A DNA stretch of 64,000 nt from Orobanche coerulescens. Lineage: Eukaryota; Streptophyta; Magnoliopsida; Lamiales; Orobanchaceae. A program made the translations under genes and the position numbers. Shown here piece after piece: positions 30,588 to 42,035 of the stretch. The stretch is taken from contig CM065804.1 of the NCBI GenBank assembly GCA_033398695.1, forward strand, positions 40,811,501 to 40,875,500, read 5' to 3'. Numbering within the stretch: the first letter of the stretch is position 1; each line of letters starts with the position of its first letter. The notes under the pieces were generated by a model. It was given only the letters and a program-made list of their open reading frames with translations. It made no database searches and was not told the origin of the DNA.

Positions 30588-30931
30588 ATAAGCGTTGACT
30601 CCAAATCTGTCCAGGTTCGTCCGCGGGAATCTTATCCGGACCCATGTCCCGGCTGGCGCATGTGCTAGCCGCCCAGCTCAATAATTGAGTGCTTAGCGCA
30701 CGCAACTCCTACATACGTAGCGTGCGCTAGTAGTAGCTCGATAGCACGCGTTAAGGTACATTCTTAGCGTGCGCTATCACGAGTTTGCATGAGGAATTTT
30801 GCATGTTGTTATACTTATGTACAAAGATACCAATGCAAGAAATATCATACTCCAATAATCAAGACCACAAATCCGAATAATACAGGGTTCAAATACAGAT
30901 GAAATACACAGTAATAAATCCGGATATTACA

Positions 30932-30968
30932 TACTCTCCTACTAAAAAGGAGTTTCGTCCCGAAACTC
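30932..30968 (-). promoter_or_regulatory. T3 pre-PPT palindrome and polypurine tract
   Basis: The minus strand reads GAGTTTCGGGACGAAACTC (30968-30950), then CTTTTTAGTAGGAGAGTA before the LTR. A second copy is at 38265-38283. The end pairs are G-C instead of the A-T of T1/T2, so the stem is kept by a compensating change. Confidence 0.75.
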
Positions 30969-33900
30969 AAGACGAAAATAACTCGGGATATCTGGACTTC
31001 ATGCCATCTTCCGTTTGCCATGTGGCTTCTTCCACTCTGTGGCGTGACCATTGAACTTTGACCAAAACGATGGGTTTGTTTCTCAACTGCTTAACTCGAC
31101 TTTCGAGTATTTTGACCGGTCTTTCTTCAAACGTCCCATCCTGAGCGACTTCGATCTCCCCGAAATAAATGACATGACTAGGGTCCGGTATATATCTCCG
31201 TAACTGGGATACGTGGAATACGTTATGAACATGGCACAATGACGGCGGCAATGCTAGTCTGTATGCCAACTCTCCAACTCTCTCAAGGATCTCAAATGGT
31301 CCAATATATCTCGGACTCAGCTTTCCTTTCCTTCCAAAACGAAAGATTCCCCGAGTAGGAGAAACCTTTAAAAGTACGTGGTCTCCCGTACTGAACTCCA
31401 AAGGGTGACGACGTACGTCTGCATAAGATTTCTGACGACTTTGGGCGGTCAACAACCTTTCACGAATCAAGGCATTGTTCTCTCGAGTCTGTACGATCAA
31501 CTCTGGTTCTGTTCCGATCAAGTCTGATGAATCGTCCCAGCATAGGGGCGATCTGCATCTCCTCCCGTATAATGCCTCGAATGGTGCCATCTTAATGGAA
31601 GCATGCCAACTATTGTTATAGGTAAATTCAATCAATGGTAGATGAACTTCCCAATCAGTTGACCAATCTAAGGCACAAGCCCTCAGCATATCTTCCACCG
31701 TTTGAATAGTCCTCTCGGATTGTCCATCAGTCTGTGGGTGATAAGCTGTGCTGAAGTTCAATTCGTTTCCCAAGGCCTTTTGAACTGCTTTCCAAAAGTG
31801 AGACACAAAACGGCCGTCTCGATCAGAAACAATGGTTTTTGGCGTACCATGCAATCGAACTATTTCCGAAATAAATACTCGCGCCAACCTCTCTGGTCCC
31901 CATGTGTCCTTAATGCCTAGAAAATGAGCTGATTTGGTTAAACGATCAACTATCACCCAAATCATGTTCATTCCCGTCTTGGTCCTCGGCATACTAGTGA
32001 TAAAGTCCATAGATATGTCCTCCCACTTCCATTCAGGAATCGGGAGCGGCTTCAACATTCCGGCAGGCCGTTGATGTTCGATCTTAACCTGCTGACAAGT
32101 CAAGCATTTCGAAACATAGTTCGCTACATCTTTCTTCATGTTGCCCCACCAGAAATTTTGCTTCAAGTCCTTATACATCTTACTGGTGCCCGGGTGGATA
32201 GAATAGGGCGAACTGTGAGCTTCCTTCATAATTGTCTGTTTCAGAACATCGATATCAGGAACGAAGAGTCGGTTCTGGAATCTCAAAACTCCATCATCAT
32301 GAATTAGGAATCCGGGGGCCTTTCCTTGGATCACTTCATCACGTAACCGAATCATCAGAGGATCATCCGCCTGTTTAGATTTGATTTATTCAGTTAGTGA
32401 TGAAGTTATTTCCATCACGCACAGTTGTCGTTGGACTCTTTGTAACCACACTTCAATTCCTTCTCGAATCATCTCTCGTTGAAGGCTAAGTTGGGAGGTC
32501 AGAGTCTCCAGCATCTGAATAGAAACAGGCTTGCGGCTGAGTGCATCGGCCACTACATTCGCTTTGCCTGGATGATACAAAATCTCCAAGTCATAGTCCT
32601 TAATTAGTTATAACCATCTTCTTTGCCACATGTTCAATTCTTTCTGACTGAAGATGTATTTGAGACTCTTGTGATCCGTAAAGATCTGACAGTGAGTCCC
32701 GTACAGATAATGCCTCCAGATTTTCAAAGCAAAAACTACTGCTGCTAGCTCCAAATCATGTGTTGGGTAATTCACTTCATAAGGTTTCAGCTGTCGCGAC
32801 GTATAAGCGATCACCTTGGCATTCTGCATCAATACGCACCCGAGTCCTTGGTTCGAAGCATCACTGTAAACTATAAATCCTCCAATTCCCTGTGGCAGTG
32901 ATAGAATCGGTGCCATCGTCAATCTCTTCTTCAATTCATCAAAACTAGTCTGACAAGACTCGTTCCACTCAAACTTTTGAGTTTTCTGCAGGAGTCGAGT
33001 AAGTGGGCGGGAAGTTTGGAAAATCCTTCCACGAACCGACGATAATACCCAGCAAGTCCTAAGAAACTTCGGACTTCTTTCACATTCTTTGGAGGCTTCC
33101 AACCCAAAATCGCTTCAATCTTCTGCGGATCTACTCGGACTCCTTTAGCTGATACCACATGACCGAGAAACATTACTTCCTTTAGCCAGAATTCACGCTT
33201 AGAGAGTTTGGCATACAGTTGCTCGCTTCTCAAAAGTTCTAATACAATCCGCAAATGCTGTGCATGCTCTTCCGGGCTCTTAGAGTACACCAGAATGTTA
33301 TCAATGAACACGACCACAAATTTATCCAAATATTCGATGAACACTCGGTTCATCAACTGCATGAATACAGCAGGTGCATTAGTGAGACCAAACGGCATCA
33401 CTACAAACTCATAGTGTCCGTAGCGAGTTCTGAACGCTGATTTCGGAACATCAGATTCCTTAATCCTCAGCTGATGATACCCTGATCTCAGATCGATTTT
33501 AGAAAATACTGTTGCCCCTTGCAACTGGTCAAACAGATCATCAATCCGTGGCAATGGATACTTGTTCTTAATCGTCATCTTGTTCAGCTCTCGATAGTCA
33601 ATACACAGTCGAAGCGATCCATCCTTCTTTCGGACAAAAAGAACTGGTGCTCCCGTGCAGGAAACGCTGTCAATATAGCCTTTGTCCAAGAACTCCTCCA
33701 GCTGCTTTTTCAGTTCATACATCTCAGTAGGTGCCATACGATACGGCGCCTTAGAAATTGGTGTAGCTTCGGGTTCCAGCTCAATGGTAAATTCTACATC
33801 CCTTCGTGGAGGTAGTCCAGGTAATTCGTCAGGAAATACATCTGGAAATTCGTTCACAACAGGAATGGATGAAAGTTCCACAATTTCGTTTTCTTTCTTC

Positions 33901-34688
33901 ATTGCATAGCACCAGTATCCGGTACATCCCTGTTTCAACAATTTGACAGCTTTCATTGCCTTGATCAATTTTCCTGAGCTTCCCGGCTTCCATCCCTCAA
34001 ACAGTATTTCGGAACCATCGTCAGCGATCAGCGAGATATTCCTCCTTCGGTAGTTTACAATTGCTCCATATCGATTAAGCCAATCGTCTCCGAGTATTAG
34101 GTCGTCTCCTTGCATTTCTATTACAATCAAATTTGAGAGCCACTCTCTGCCTCCAAATGATACAGGGAAATTTCTGGTTTCTAAGTTCCCGACAATCCTT
34201 TCTCCATTCGGTAAACCAACAACATAAGGTTCACAAGTATGAAAACCAGAAATATTCAAACGATTTACACAAGACAAAGATATAAAAGAATGCGTAGCTC
34301 CTGTATCGAATAAAACGCTTAATCGGCCGGGAAAGGATCTCGGACAAGACTGAGGCGACAAAGCAGATCCCGATCGTCTGCTTTCCTCATCTCGCATGCA
34401 CGTGGGGAACAGATCCGCACTCGATACACCCTTTCGGTCCCACTGCCCTCTGCCTCGCCCGCGGCCAAAATTCCGAGGCATCCGAACACTCTGTGGTCTG
34501 CTGATACTGGCTTCCTTCTGGACTGGCTGTGGTGTACGGGCTCTAAAAGACTTTGCAGCCTCTTCACAGAACACTGCACGATGTCCCTCTCGTCCATAAT
34601 CAAAACAAGTCACGGCAGGTAGGGGGCAATTCCGTCGATAGTGCCCTGTCTGGGCGCAGTTAAAGCATTTCCTGATAACATCAGTCAT
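30967..34688 (-). pseudogene. T3 pol: zinc knuckle, protease, RT, RNase H, integrase, chromodomain
   Basis: The minus strand starts with zinc knuckle [14 protein letters not shown] and a second one damaged at its second cysteine ([14 protein letters not shown]). The protease has [11 protein letters not shown] (about 34320-34290). In reverse transcriptase the catalytic motif reads FIDNILVYS (about 33305) instead of FIDDILVYS, a G-to-A change removing an essential aspartate. A frame change near 33000 splits the thumb from RNase H (YSDAS near 32870). Stops near 32607 and 32385 precede integrase (32355-30967), which keeps its HHCC, DDE and chromodomain-like segments. It cannot be active. Confidence 0.92.
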
Positions 34689-34790
34689 AGTTGATGTCGC
34701 TCCGAAGTTCTTTTTGCTCCTAACTGGGTGCGGAGGTTTCTTGAAAGAGTGAAAGGATGACTGGGCCTTGCGGGGCCCGCTGTTCTTGTG

Positions 34791-35651
34791 CTATGTAAAA
34801 GTACCAGATACTTTCTGCTTCTTAGATTCCGAAAACTTCTCCATAGCTGCTTCCTTGATCTCATACGCCAACGCCTTATCCTGGTATTGACGGAGTGTGG
34901 TACATTCAAAACCGGACATGTACCTCTGGATTTCTGGTTTCATCCTCATATCGAAATAGATCATCATTTTTGCATCGATTCTGACCAGATGTCGAACAAA
35001 TGCCAGCTGTTGGTTAAACGTCTTAATTGCCTGCGATACTGGAACATCTGAGGGCTGAGCGGAGAAAAACTCCCGAACCTTGGCTTCCCTCACAGGACGA
35101 GGGCAGTACTGAGCTTCCATCATCAATTTAAACTCTGTCCAATCAGCATCATTGTCTCCAGGCCGGATGGCTTCCCACCATTCAGACGCTTCCCCTATCA
35201 GAAAATATTGAGCGATAGAGGCTCTCCTATTGCCCAGGCGATTAATTCCGGCAAAGATTTTCTACAGTTCCTTCAACCAATGGTCCCAGGTGGGAGTCTC
35301 ACAAATGCCGTCGAATTTGGGTGGTTGCATCTTCGCCACCTCTTGCAGCCACCGGTCACCTCGATTTCCCATGTCCGAGATCCCTTGGTATCTCTCTCCC
35401 TGCTGTAGTCCTACCGCCACTTGCATTCGGTCCACGACCTGGGCGAACTGAATCATCTGGTTCACCACCTGACGAAGGATTTCTGGTACAGCAGGTTCCG
35501 GTTCGTTATTAATAGATCGTTGCGGCTCGCCTGAGCTATGACTGGCCTGATTATAAGGCAACGCTTCCCTTTCAGCATTTCTTCGTCCGCGTCCACGACC
35601 GTGACCACGTCCACGTCCGCCTCTCAACATACTGTAAGCATAAATACTCAA
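34791..35651 (-). pseudogene. T3 gag
   Basis: The frame opens MSIYAYSMLRGGRGRGHGRG at 35651, so the likely true start is the internal MLRGG methionine, as in T2. It continues through a VNQMIQFAQVVDRMQ helix and a DRWLQEVAKMQPPKFDG block to a stop near 35262. The next frame holds the rest of the gag domain (EWWEAI, MMEAQYCPRPVREAKV, VPVSQAIKTFNQQLAF, MRMKPEIQRYMSGFECTTL) and ends at 34791. The zinc knuckles are in the next frame downstream. One stop and one frameshift disable it. Confidence 0.88.
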
Positions 35652-35848
35652 TATACAAGAAACAGTATCGTTCTAATATTCGAGTATAAAGAGATACAAC
35701 ATGTAAAGAACGAGATAGAGTTTAGGAACTTACAACCACCGTTCGCATGAAGACGTAGGCAGTGCAGTGATGTCATTCACGGCCGGTTACCTCAAAAGAC
35801 GTAAATGACCCCTATTTTAACCCAACGGCCAAGATATCCATAATCTTA

Positions 35849-35860
35849 GATCTGATACCA
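35849..35860 (-). promoter_or_regulatory. T3 primer binding site
   Basis: The minus strand reads TGGTATCAGATC a few bases after the TGTTACA LTR end, an initiator-tRNA site with one change. Confidence 0.85.
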
Positions 35861-36199
35861 TATTCTGTAACACCCCCGATATATTCAGGAATATTACAGC
35901 GCCGTAAATCCTTTACATAAGGATTTACAAGGCTGAAGGATTGAACAGACATTAACAGGTACAAATGAATGGAAGTAACTGAATTAAGATACAACAGTTC
36001 TAACCAAATACTGAAAATACAAATGTTCAACAGAAACTTATTAATACATCACCAAATTCAAATTCATCATAAACGACTACGTACTCGAGTACTTACTGAA
36101 ATAACCAACAAACAACCGTCAAATACACCCGGTCGGAACATCACTCTGCACCCTCGTCGTCATGCAGTTCCAGTGGTTGTTTTCCCGCTCTCCTGGATC

Positions 36200-36605
36200 C
36201 TGAACATAAACAAAATGTTCACCCCCGAAGGGGTTAGCACAACGATGCTAGTACAAGTACCACAACATATTATTCATATCTCACGAAGAATAAAAACGTA
36301 AACGACAAAAATACCAACGAGTCTTCTCCTACGACAAACTCATAAATGACATACACAACTGATAATCACAACATGATATCATAACATACACATGGTAATT
36401 CCGACGATCCAGCGTTCACTTCCTAGAACCCACGATGATCCCGTCAGACCAACCTGTGGTGGAAAAACCCGTCCGATGATCCAGCGCACGCTAGCATAGA
36501 TCCCCCGATGATCCCGTCGGACCAACGCAAGGTGGAAATACAACAACGAAATACATGCACGACAATATGTATAACATCAATACATAAAACAAATAAGGTA
36601 CTTGC
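36200..36605 (-). other. Predicted leader intron 2 (GC-AG) of T3 with GACG hairpins
   Basis: On the minus strand: donor AATAGAG|GCAAGTACC, branch point TGCTAACCCC, acceptor TATGTTCAG|GATCC; 406 bases. It contains GGTCC-GACG-GGATC and GGTCT-GACG-GGATC stem-loops in a two-unit repeat. Intron 1 would be 37610-36693 (GT donor TTAAG|GTATGTTC, acceptor TTTTGTTAAG|G), leaving an 87-base exon 2. Confidence 0.55.
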
Positions 36606-36794
36606 CTCTATTTGAAGACAAGAACAATACTTCTACGAAAACGAACACTCGAAGGTCGTCCCCCCTCAATCAATCACGTAACAAGCTCGAACCTTAACAA
36701 AAGAAATAATATAGAATTTATCTCACGTCGTACAAATGTCTAACAATTCGATTTACGGCCAAAAGCTCATAAAATGTAATCTGCCTGAACTTCT

Positions 36795-37015
36795 TAGCGC
36801 ACGATAAGTACTCTGTGTAGCGTGCGTTAAGTCTACTCGATAGCACACGCAAACAACAAAGCCTAGCGTATGCTAATTATGCATGGTCAGTACCTCACTG
36901 ATCAGCCGACTGACTCGACTGATGGACTAATGTACGTTATGTACCAAACGTAGCGTACGTTAACTCATGTTCGATAGCACACGTTAATATACATAGCTTA
37001 GCGTGCATTAACTGC
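36795..37015 (-). repeat. Palindrome array A in T3 middle LTR, inside intron 1
   Basis: Units of AGCGYRCGCT at 23-24 base spacing, partly decayed by CG-to-CA/TG changes relative to the copy at 20127-20345. Confidence 0.75.
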
Positions 37016-37865
37016 GCATGGCAGTTCACTACTGGGCAGAAGACTGTTCTTATCATGATCAAACCAATGAAATCTTCAGTGATAATTCATGTTACCTCCA
37101 TGAATATGATGTTCATACGATTATGAATGATCTTACGGATAACAACAACTTCGGATTTAAGAATATGTACACTATTATAAAACCATATTCCATTTCGACT
37201 ACAAATCTTCATACGATAATTCGAAAGGCTTAACGGTCGATATCAACACCTTTATATCAATCAAAATTATCATACTGTAGTTGTTTAACATTCCATCTTT
37301 ACCAGGTAAATCCTTCCATGATCAATCCCTTAGATTCATCTAACAATAATGATGTTAAAGTCAAGTTCATGATTGCTATGAAGTCATCTACTAGATTTGG
37401 ATTACTAATGATAGAAGCTTCCTCTACTTTGTTCATTGTAATAAGATTCGAATCAACATGTTCATAATCAAGGTACTTGAGGCATAACCATCTCCATATT
37501 CCAAACATGATGCATGTTGAATAATTCACTAATGAAATTCAATATCTCTTTAACATGATCATATAATTCTTTAGAATCCAACTCTAAGTCTGGAGATAGG
37601 TTGAACATACCTTAATATGACGAAAATCACTGAACTGTAAGGTAGAATCCGACTCCGGTTGGTTGTATGCCACTCCAAGGTGCTAATCCACTTCAATGAT
37701 CACTCACAAGTAATATCCAATATTCAAGGATCGAGAAGATGTTTACTAAGTGTGTTGGAAGGATACTTATTGCTCTCTGGTCTCTCAAGAATGAAGTATA
37801 GACGAAGGAAATGTAAGCCAAAACGGTTTGTTGTCTCATTTATAACATTTCTGCACTTTAGCTAA

Positions 37866-38095
37866 TTAGCGCACGCTAGCATACAATACTTAGCGCACGC
37901 TAATAAGCGTTGACTCCAAATCTGTCTAGGTTTGTCCGCGAGAATCTTATCTGGACCCATGTCCCAGCTGGTGCATGTGCTATCCGCCCAGCTCAATAAT
38001 TGAGTGCTTAGCGCACGCAACTCCTACATACATAGCGTGCGCTAGTAGTAGCTCGATAGCGCGCATTAAGGTACATTGTTAGCGTGCGCTATCAC
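37866..38095 (-). repeat. Palindrome array B (TAGCGYRCGCTA) upstream of T3 TATA
   Basis: Two groups of units with 13-15 base spacers, the last ending about 20 bases from TATAAAT (37844-37838). One unit reads AGCGCGCATT, another ATGCGCGCT-like. T2's target site in the sister LTR lies between units of this array. Confidence 0.8.
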
Positions 38096-38281
38096 GAGTT
38101 TGCATGAGGAATTTTGCATGTTGTTATACTTATGTACAAAGATACCAATGCAAGAAATATCATACTCCAATAATCAAGACCACAAATCCGAATAATACAG
38201 GGTTCAAATACAGATGAAATACACAGTAATAAATCCGGATATTACATACTCTCCTACTAAAAAGGAGTTTCATCCCGAAAC

Positions 38282-39409
38282 TCAAGACGAAAATAACTCA
38301 GGATATCTGGACTTCATGCCATCTTCCATTTCCCATGTGGCTTCTTCCACTCTGTGGCGTGACCATTGAACTTTGACCAAAACGATGGGTTTGTTCCTCA
38401 ACTGCTTAACTCGACTTTCGAGTATTTTGACCGGTCTTTCTTCAAACGTCCCATCCTGAGCGACTTCGATCTCCCCGAAATCAATGACATGACTAGGGTT
38501 CGATATATATCTCCGTAACTGGGATACGTGGAATACGTTATGAACATGGCACAATGACGGCGGCAATGCTAGTCTGTATGCCAACTCTCCAACTCTCTCA
38601 AGGATCTCAAATGGTCCGATATATCTCGGACTCATCTTTCCTTTCCTTCCGAAACGAAAGATTCCCCGAGTAGGAGAAACCTTTAAAAGTACGTGGTCTC
38701 CCGTACTGAACTCCAAACGGCGACGACGTACGTCTTCATAAGATTTCTGACGACTTTGGGCGGTCAACAGCCTTTCACGAATCAAGGCTATCTTCTCTCG
38801 AGTATGTACGATCAACTCTGGTTCTATTCCGATCAAGTCTGATGAATCGTCCCAGCATAGGGGCGATCTGCATCTCCTCCCGTATAATGCCTCGAATGGT
38901 GCCATCTTAATGGAAGCATGCCAACTATTGTTATAGGTAAATTCAATCAACGGTAGATGAACTTCCCAATCAGTTGACCAATCTAAGGCACAAGCCCTCA
39001 ACATATCTTCCACCGTTTGAATAGTCCTCTCGGATTGTCCATCAGTCTATGGGTGATAAGCTGTGCTGAAGTTCAATTCGGTCCCCAAGGCCTTATGAAC
39101 TGCTTTCCAAAAGAGTGACACAAAACGGCCGTCTCGATCAGAAACAATGGTTTTCGGCGTACCATGCAATAAAACTATTTCCGAAATAAATACTCGCGCC
39201 AACCTCTCTGGTCCCCATGTGTCCTCAATGCCTAGAAAATGAGCTGATTTGGTTAAACGATCAGCTATCACCCAAATCATGTTCATTCCCATCTTGGTCC
39301 TCGGCATACTAGTGATAAAGTCCATCGATATGTCCTCCCACTTCCATTCAGGAATCGGGAGCGGCTTCAACATTCCGGCAGGCCGTTGATGTTCGATCTT
39401 AACCTGCAC
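38282..39409 (-). pseudogene. T3 upstream copy: integrase end with chromodomain (truncated)
   Basis: The minus strand holds the second half of integrase. It starts at the CQQVKIEHQRP block (cut at 39407), includes D in MDFIT and D in SDRDG, and continues after an in-frame TAG near 39047 (CAG-to-TAG in the HPQTDG block) with SERT-side sequence, the GPFEILERVG segment and the chromodomain-like tail. It is nearly identical to 30967-32090, so it belongs to the same family. It ends abruptly where the accessory-ORF block starts. Confidence 0.9.
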
Positions 39410-39411
39410 AC

Positions 39412-39418
39412 TATAAAA
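39412..39418 (+). promoter_or_regulatory. TATA box before the accessory ORF copy
   Basis: CTATAAAAGGG begins four bases after the T3 truncation point. It is about 90 bases upstream of the first ATG of the following relic ORF, followed by pyrimidine-rich leader. This may be a promoter proper to the ORF. Confidence 0.4.
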
Positions 39419-39504
39419 GGGCCAGTATGCTGATCAATAGACTCTTCATAGACTTCATCTTTGTATAGTTTTTACTTCTTACTTCTCATCTATCTATCTG
39501 CAAA

Positions 39505-41640
39505 AATGACTTCTTCATAGACTTCATCTTTGTCCGTGAAAAAGAAGGAAAGTATCTTCGACAGAAGAATCTTTGCCTGCCATGTGCTGCAAGAATGCAT
39601 CACCTCTGAGGAAGAAGATATGGCCATGATAAATCTGGTGATTTCCCGTGTCAATCAACAAGGTCTTTACAAACTGGGTAGCCTACACCCAGAAAACTAT
39701 GATGAATCGACCGTGGAGAAATTTTATCTGGATGCTGACTTCAACTGCACATCTAATAAAAAGGGTTATCCGTTAACTGCCATTGTAAGCACCATGCAAG
39801 AGAATGGATCTCAATAACTAGGGAACTTCTGGACAAATTGTATAAGTTGTCCTCTGACGGGCTTTCATTGGAGGATCTAGAGACCTTTGGGTCTGATAGT
39901 ATGCTTTAAGTATACTGGAAGCTATTCACTAGAAATCCCAACGCGACATACATTCACCCCTCTTGCCATAAGAAGATTTTTGCTCTTCCTTACTTCTATT
40001 TGCACAAGTTCTGCTGCCAGGTCGTAGAGAATAGAACCGAAGCTTTTGAAACATGTAAGAACATAAGGTTCAGAATTATGGTGGCTATCTTGAGTGGAGA
40101 GAAGGTGAAATGGTTCCAGGTAGTTTTGAAGCGTCTACAGGAGGAGGCCTCCAATCCATAAATGTCAAGGAAATCTTTCGGCCTAATGTTGAACTACAGT
40201 CTGAGGAGCTGTGTCATCCAGCAGTTATCTACGACAAAGAAAATTCTTGCTGGGAAGTTCTTGGGTGGTTCCAAACCCACACTGTATGACAAGGCTATGC
40301 CGATTGCTCATAGGATGGACCCAAACTCTATGCCAATCTCGGGTGATCCAAAGGATGTCATTGGTCACTCTTCCAAGGTAAAAACTAGTAACCGCGATAA
40401 GAAGAAGAGGCCTGTAAGCAAGAAAAAAGCGATTCCTGACAGTAGCTCACCCACAACTGTCGCGAAGAAGAAGAAGAAGAAGCAAAAAACTAAGAAGGAA
40501 TCTTCAAAGTCAGAAGTTGTTCCTACACCACCTCAACCGATTACAGCAGTCATTGAGGCAGCTCCGCCTACTGTACCTACCCCTGCAGTAGTCCACCCAT
40601 CAGAATCCGTTCATATGAAAGAAGCACTGGCTGTTCCCATAGCAAATCTTGAGCCAGTTGCGGCTATTATGGATGACCAGTTGTTTGCAAATCTAGGAGG
40701 AGTTGGTGAATCGACTGACCCTTTGGAGCCCACAACTACATCTCCTCACAGGGTCCCTACCCCTATAAGGAGCCCCTCTCCCAACAGGACATACAACCTG
40801 TCATTGATCTCCTTAATAGGCTCTCATAACGGTAGAGGATCCCAACCCGGCACTAGAATCCTCTAATGTTTGGATTCCCTCCCCCTCAGCAATCATCAAC
40901 CAAGCAGTCCTCCAAGTCCAAATAGATGAAACATTCAAACGCTTAAAACTATGAAATGCTACAGGGTTGCCCCTTACGACACCTTGTACAATTGGGAAGG
41001 ATGGAAGGATGAGGAGCTATTTGTGTTGGAGGATACTAACACCTACAATGTCAAGGTCCTGATATGGTGGGATGATCCCCTTTGCCACGAGCTAATCACA
41101 AAATATTATGTGGAAAAGGAGAAGGCCCGATTCAAGGGGAAACAACCATCAAATGACGGAACGTGGAGCTCAAGTCACCATTTCGATCCAAACTCTGACA
41201 GTAACAATGAGGCCCTACAGACTGGGATGCGTATGAGCCGTGAAGAGGACGGAGAAAAAGAATTCACCAAAATATAGGATGCCTGGGGCCAGGGGACATC
41301 TGAGAAACCTAAGTCCCCCACCCCTCAGAATGAAGCAGGCCAGACTAATAGCTTACATAAGGAATCACTCCCTCCTGTAACTAATGAAATTGCTGCATCT
41401 GGCCCGCGCCAGGAGGAAACAACATCTCCCACTAAGGAATCAATCCCTTCAATTGAGGAGGATGCGACACACGCCGTCCGACAGGAGGATTCAGTCCCTC
41501 CTAACGACAGGCGGAAGCTGAGAGCCAGCAGGAGGAACCAGTCCCTCCTGTCCCATAGGCTACTGACACTCAACAAAGGCAAGAGGAATCAGTCTCTTCT
41601 ATCTCCCAGGTAACAGATCAGGTAAGAGGACATTGCTCAC
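39505..41640 (+). pseudogene. Accessory ORF copy A (KSFGLMLN / QEESVPP-repeat protein)
   Basis: I do not recognise a named family. The relic has a conserved N-terminal domain in shifting frames (RRIFACHVLQECI, ENYDESTVEKFYLDADF, then a KWFQVVLKRLQEEA block near 40110). Next come SRKSFGLMLNYSL and ILAGKFLGGSKP (40162-40300) and a Lys-rich basic stretch near 40380-40500. A Pro-rich linker and a YDTLYNWEGWKDEELFVLE block (about 40975-41020) follow, then a Glu-rich tail with the repeat (K/Q)E(E/D)(S/P)VPP near 41330-41600. At least four stops or frame changes break it. The first ATG is followed by a stop inside a short duplicated segment. A second diverged copy is on the minus strand at 61106-63124. 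It resembles repeat-rich uncharacterised proteins I associate with Lamiales (low confidence). Confidence 0.6.
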
Positions 41641-41877
41641 TTATTGATTGATCAAAAATCTGAAGCATTCATTATCTAAGAGCAATCTATATCTTCAAGT
41701 ATACAGCGTACAAGTACAAGCAACAATAATTAAACAATAAAAAGGAAAGATAGATTTAGAAATTAAGGATTTTAGAATGGTAGGTTTTATTTTATATATA
41801 TAATTAATATTTATTGTAAAATTATTAATAATATTTATTAATTATTGTAAAATTATTAATATATATATAACCTTTGT
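41641..41877. other. AT-rich spacer
   Basis: No gene is seen. It contains a short imperfect duplication (AATATTTATTGTAAAATTAT units near 41800-41860) ending in a TA run. Confidence 0.5.
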
Positions 41878-42035
41878 TCGCGAACTAACGAACATATATT
41901 ATTTTGTTCGTGTTCGGTTCATGTATGTAACGAACATATTCGCGAACTGTTTGAATTTGACCGAACCAAACATGAACTGAACATTGCCCGAACATTTTTG
42001 CGAAATTTTCACGAACGTTCGGTTCGGAATACACC
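41878..42035. repeat. GTTCG/CGAAC-rich tract, possible DNA-transposon end
   Basis: Many GTTCG and CGAAC words in both orientations (TTCGCGAAC, TTCGTGTTCGGTTC, CGAACGTTCGGTTCGG) are packed into about 160 bases. Such subterminal word clusters are seen at ends of some plant hAT-like elements. No terminal inverted repeat or target duplication was established. Confidence 0.3.

Larger units (their letters stand above)
19199..30931 (-). repeat. T3 3' LTR, interrupted by T2 (21240-30587)
   Basis: Segments 19199-21239 and 30588-30931 together give about 2380 bases, matching the 2381-base LTR at 35866-38246, which shows the empty T2 target site at about 37893-37897. The minus strand begins TGTAATATCCGG at 30931 and ends GGGGGTGTTACA at 19199. 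Inner parts: array B (30690-30772 plus 21189-21236), TATA (21170-21176), array A (20127-20345), GC-AG intron with GACG hairpins (19770-19783, 19843-19856). Confidence 0.92.
35866..38246 (-). repeat. T3 middle LTR (5' LTR of the complete copy)
   Basis: 2381 bases. Minus-strand order: TGTAATATCCGG start at 38246, array B (38095-37866), TATAAAT (37844-37838), GT donor at 37610, intron 1 with array A (37015-36795), exon 2 (36692-36606), GC donor at 36605, GACG hairpins (36523-36510, 36450-36437), acceptor at 36200, GGGGGTGTTACA end. It is also the 3' LTR of the truncated upstream copy. Confidence 0.93.
19199..39407 (-). mobile_element. T3: Tekay-type chromovirus, LTR-int-LTR-partial int, split by T2
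   Basis: Minus-strand order from high to low coordinates: truncated pol end (39407-38247), LTR (38246-35866), complete internal region (35865-30932), LTR (30931-19199, interrupted by T2). So two tandem T3 copies share one LTR and the upstream copy is cut within integrase at 39407, where the accessory-ORF block begins. This is the shape expected from unequal recombination between LTRs. Coding parts have stops and frameshifts. Confidence 0.88.

Noticed and set aside
40162..40866. A functional Lys-rich nuclear host protein
   Set aside because: The frame is one piece of a longer broken ORF whose homologue at 61.1-63.1 kb lies in a Copia element; stops and frame changes surround it.
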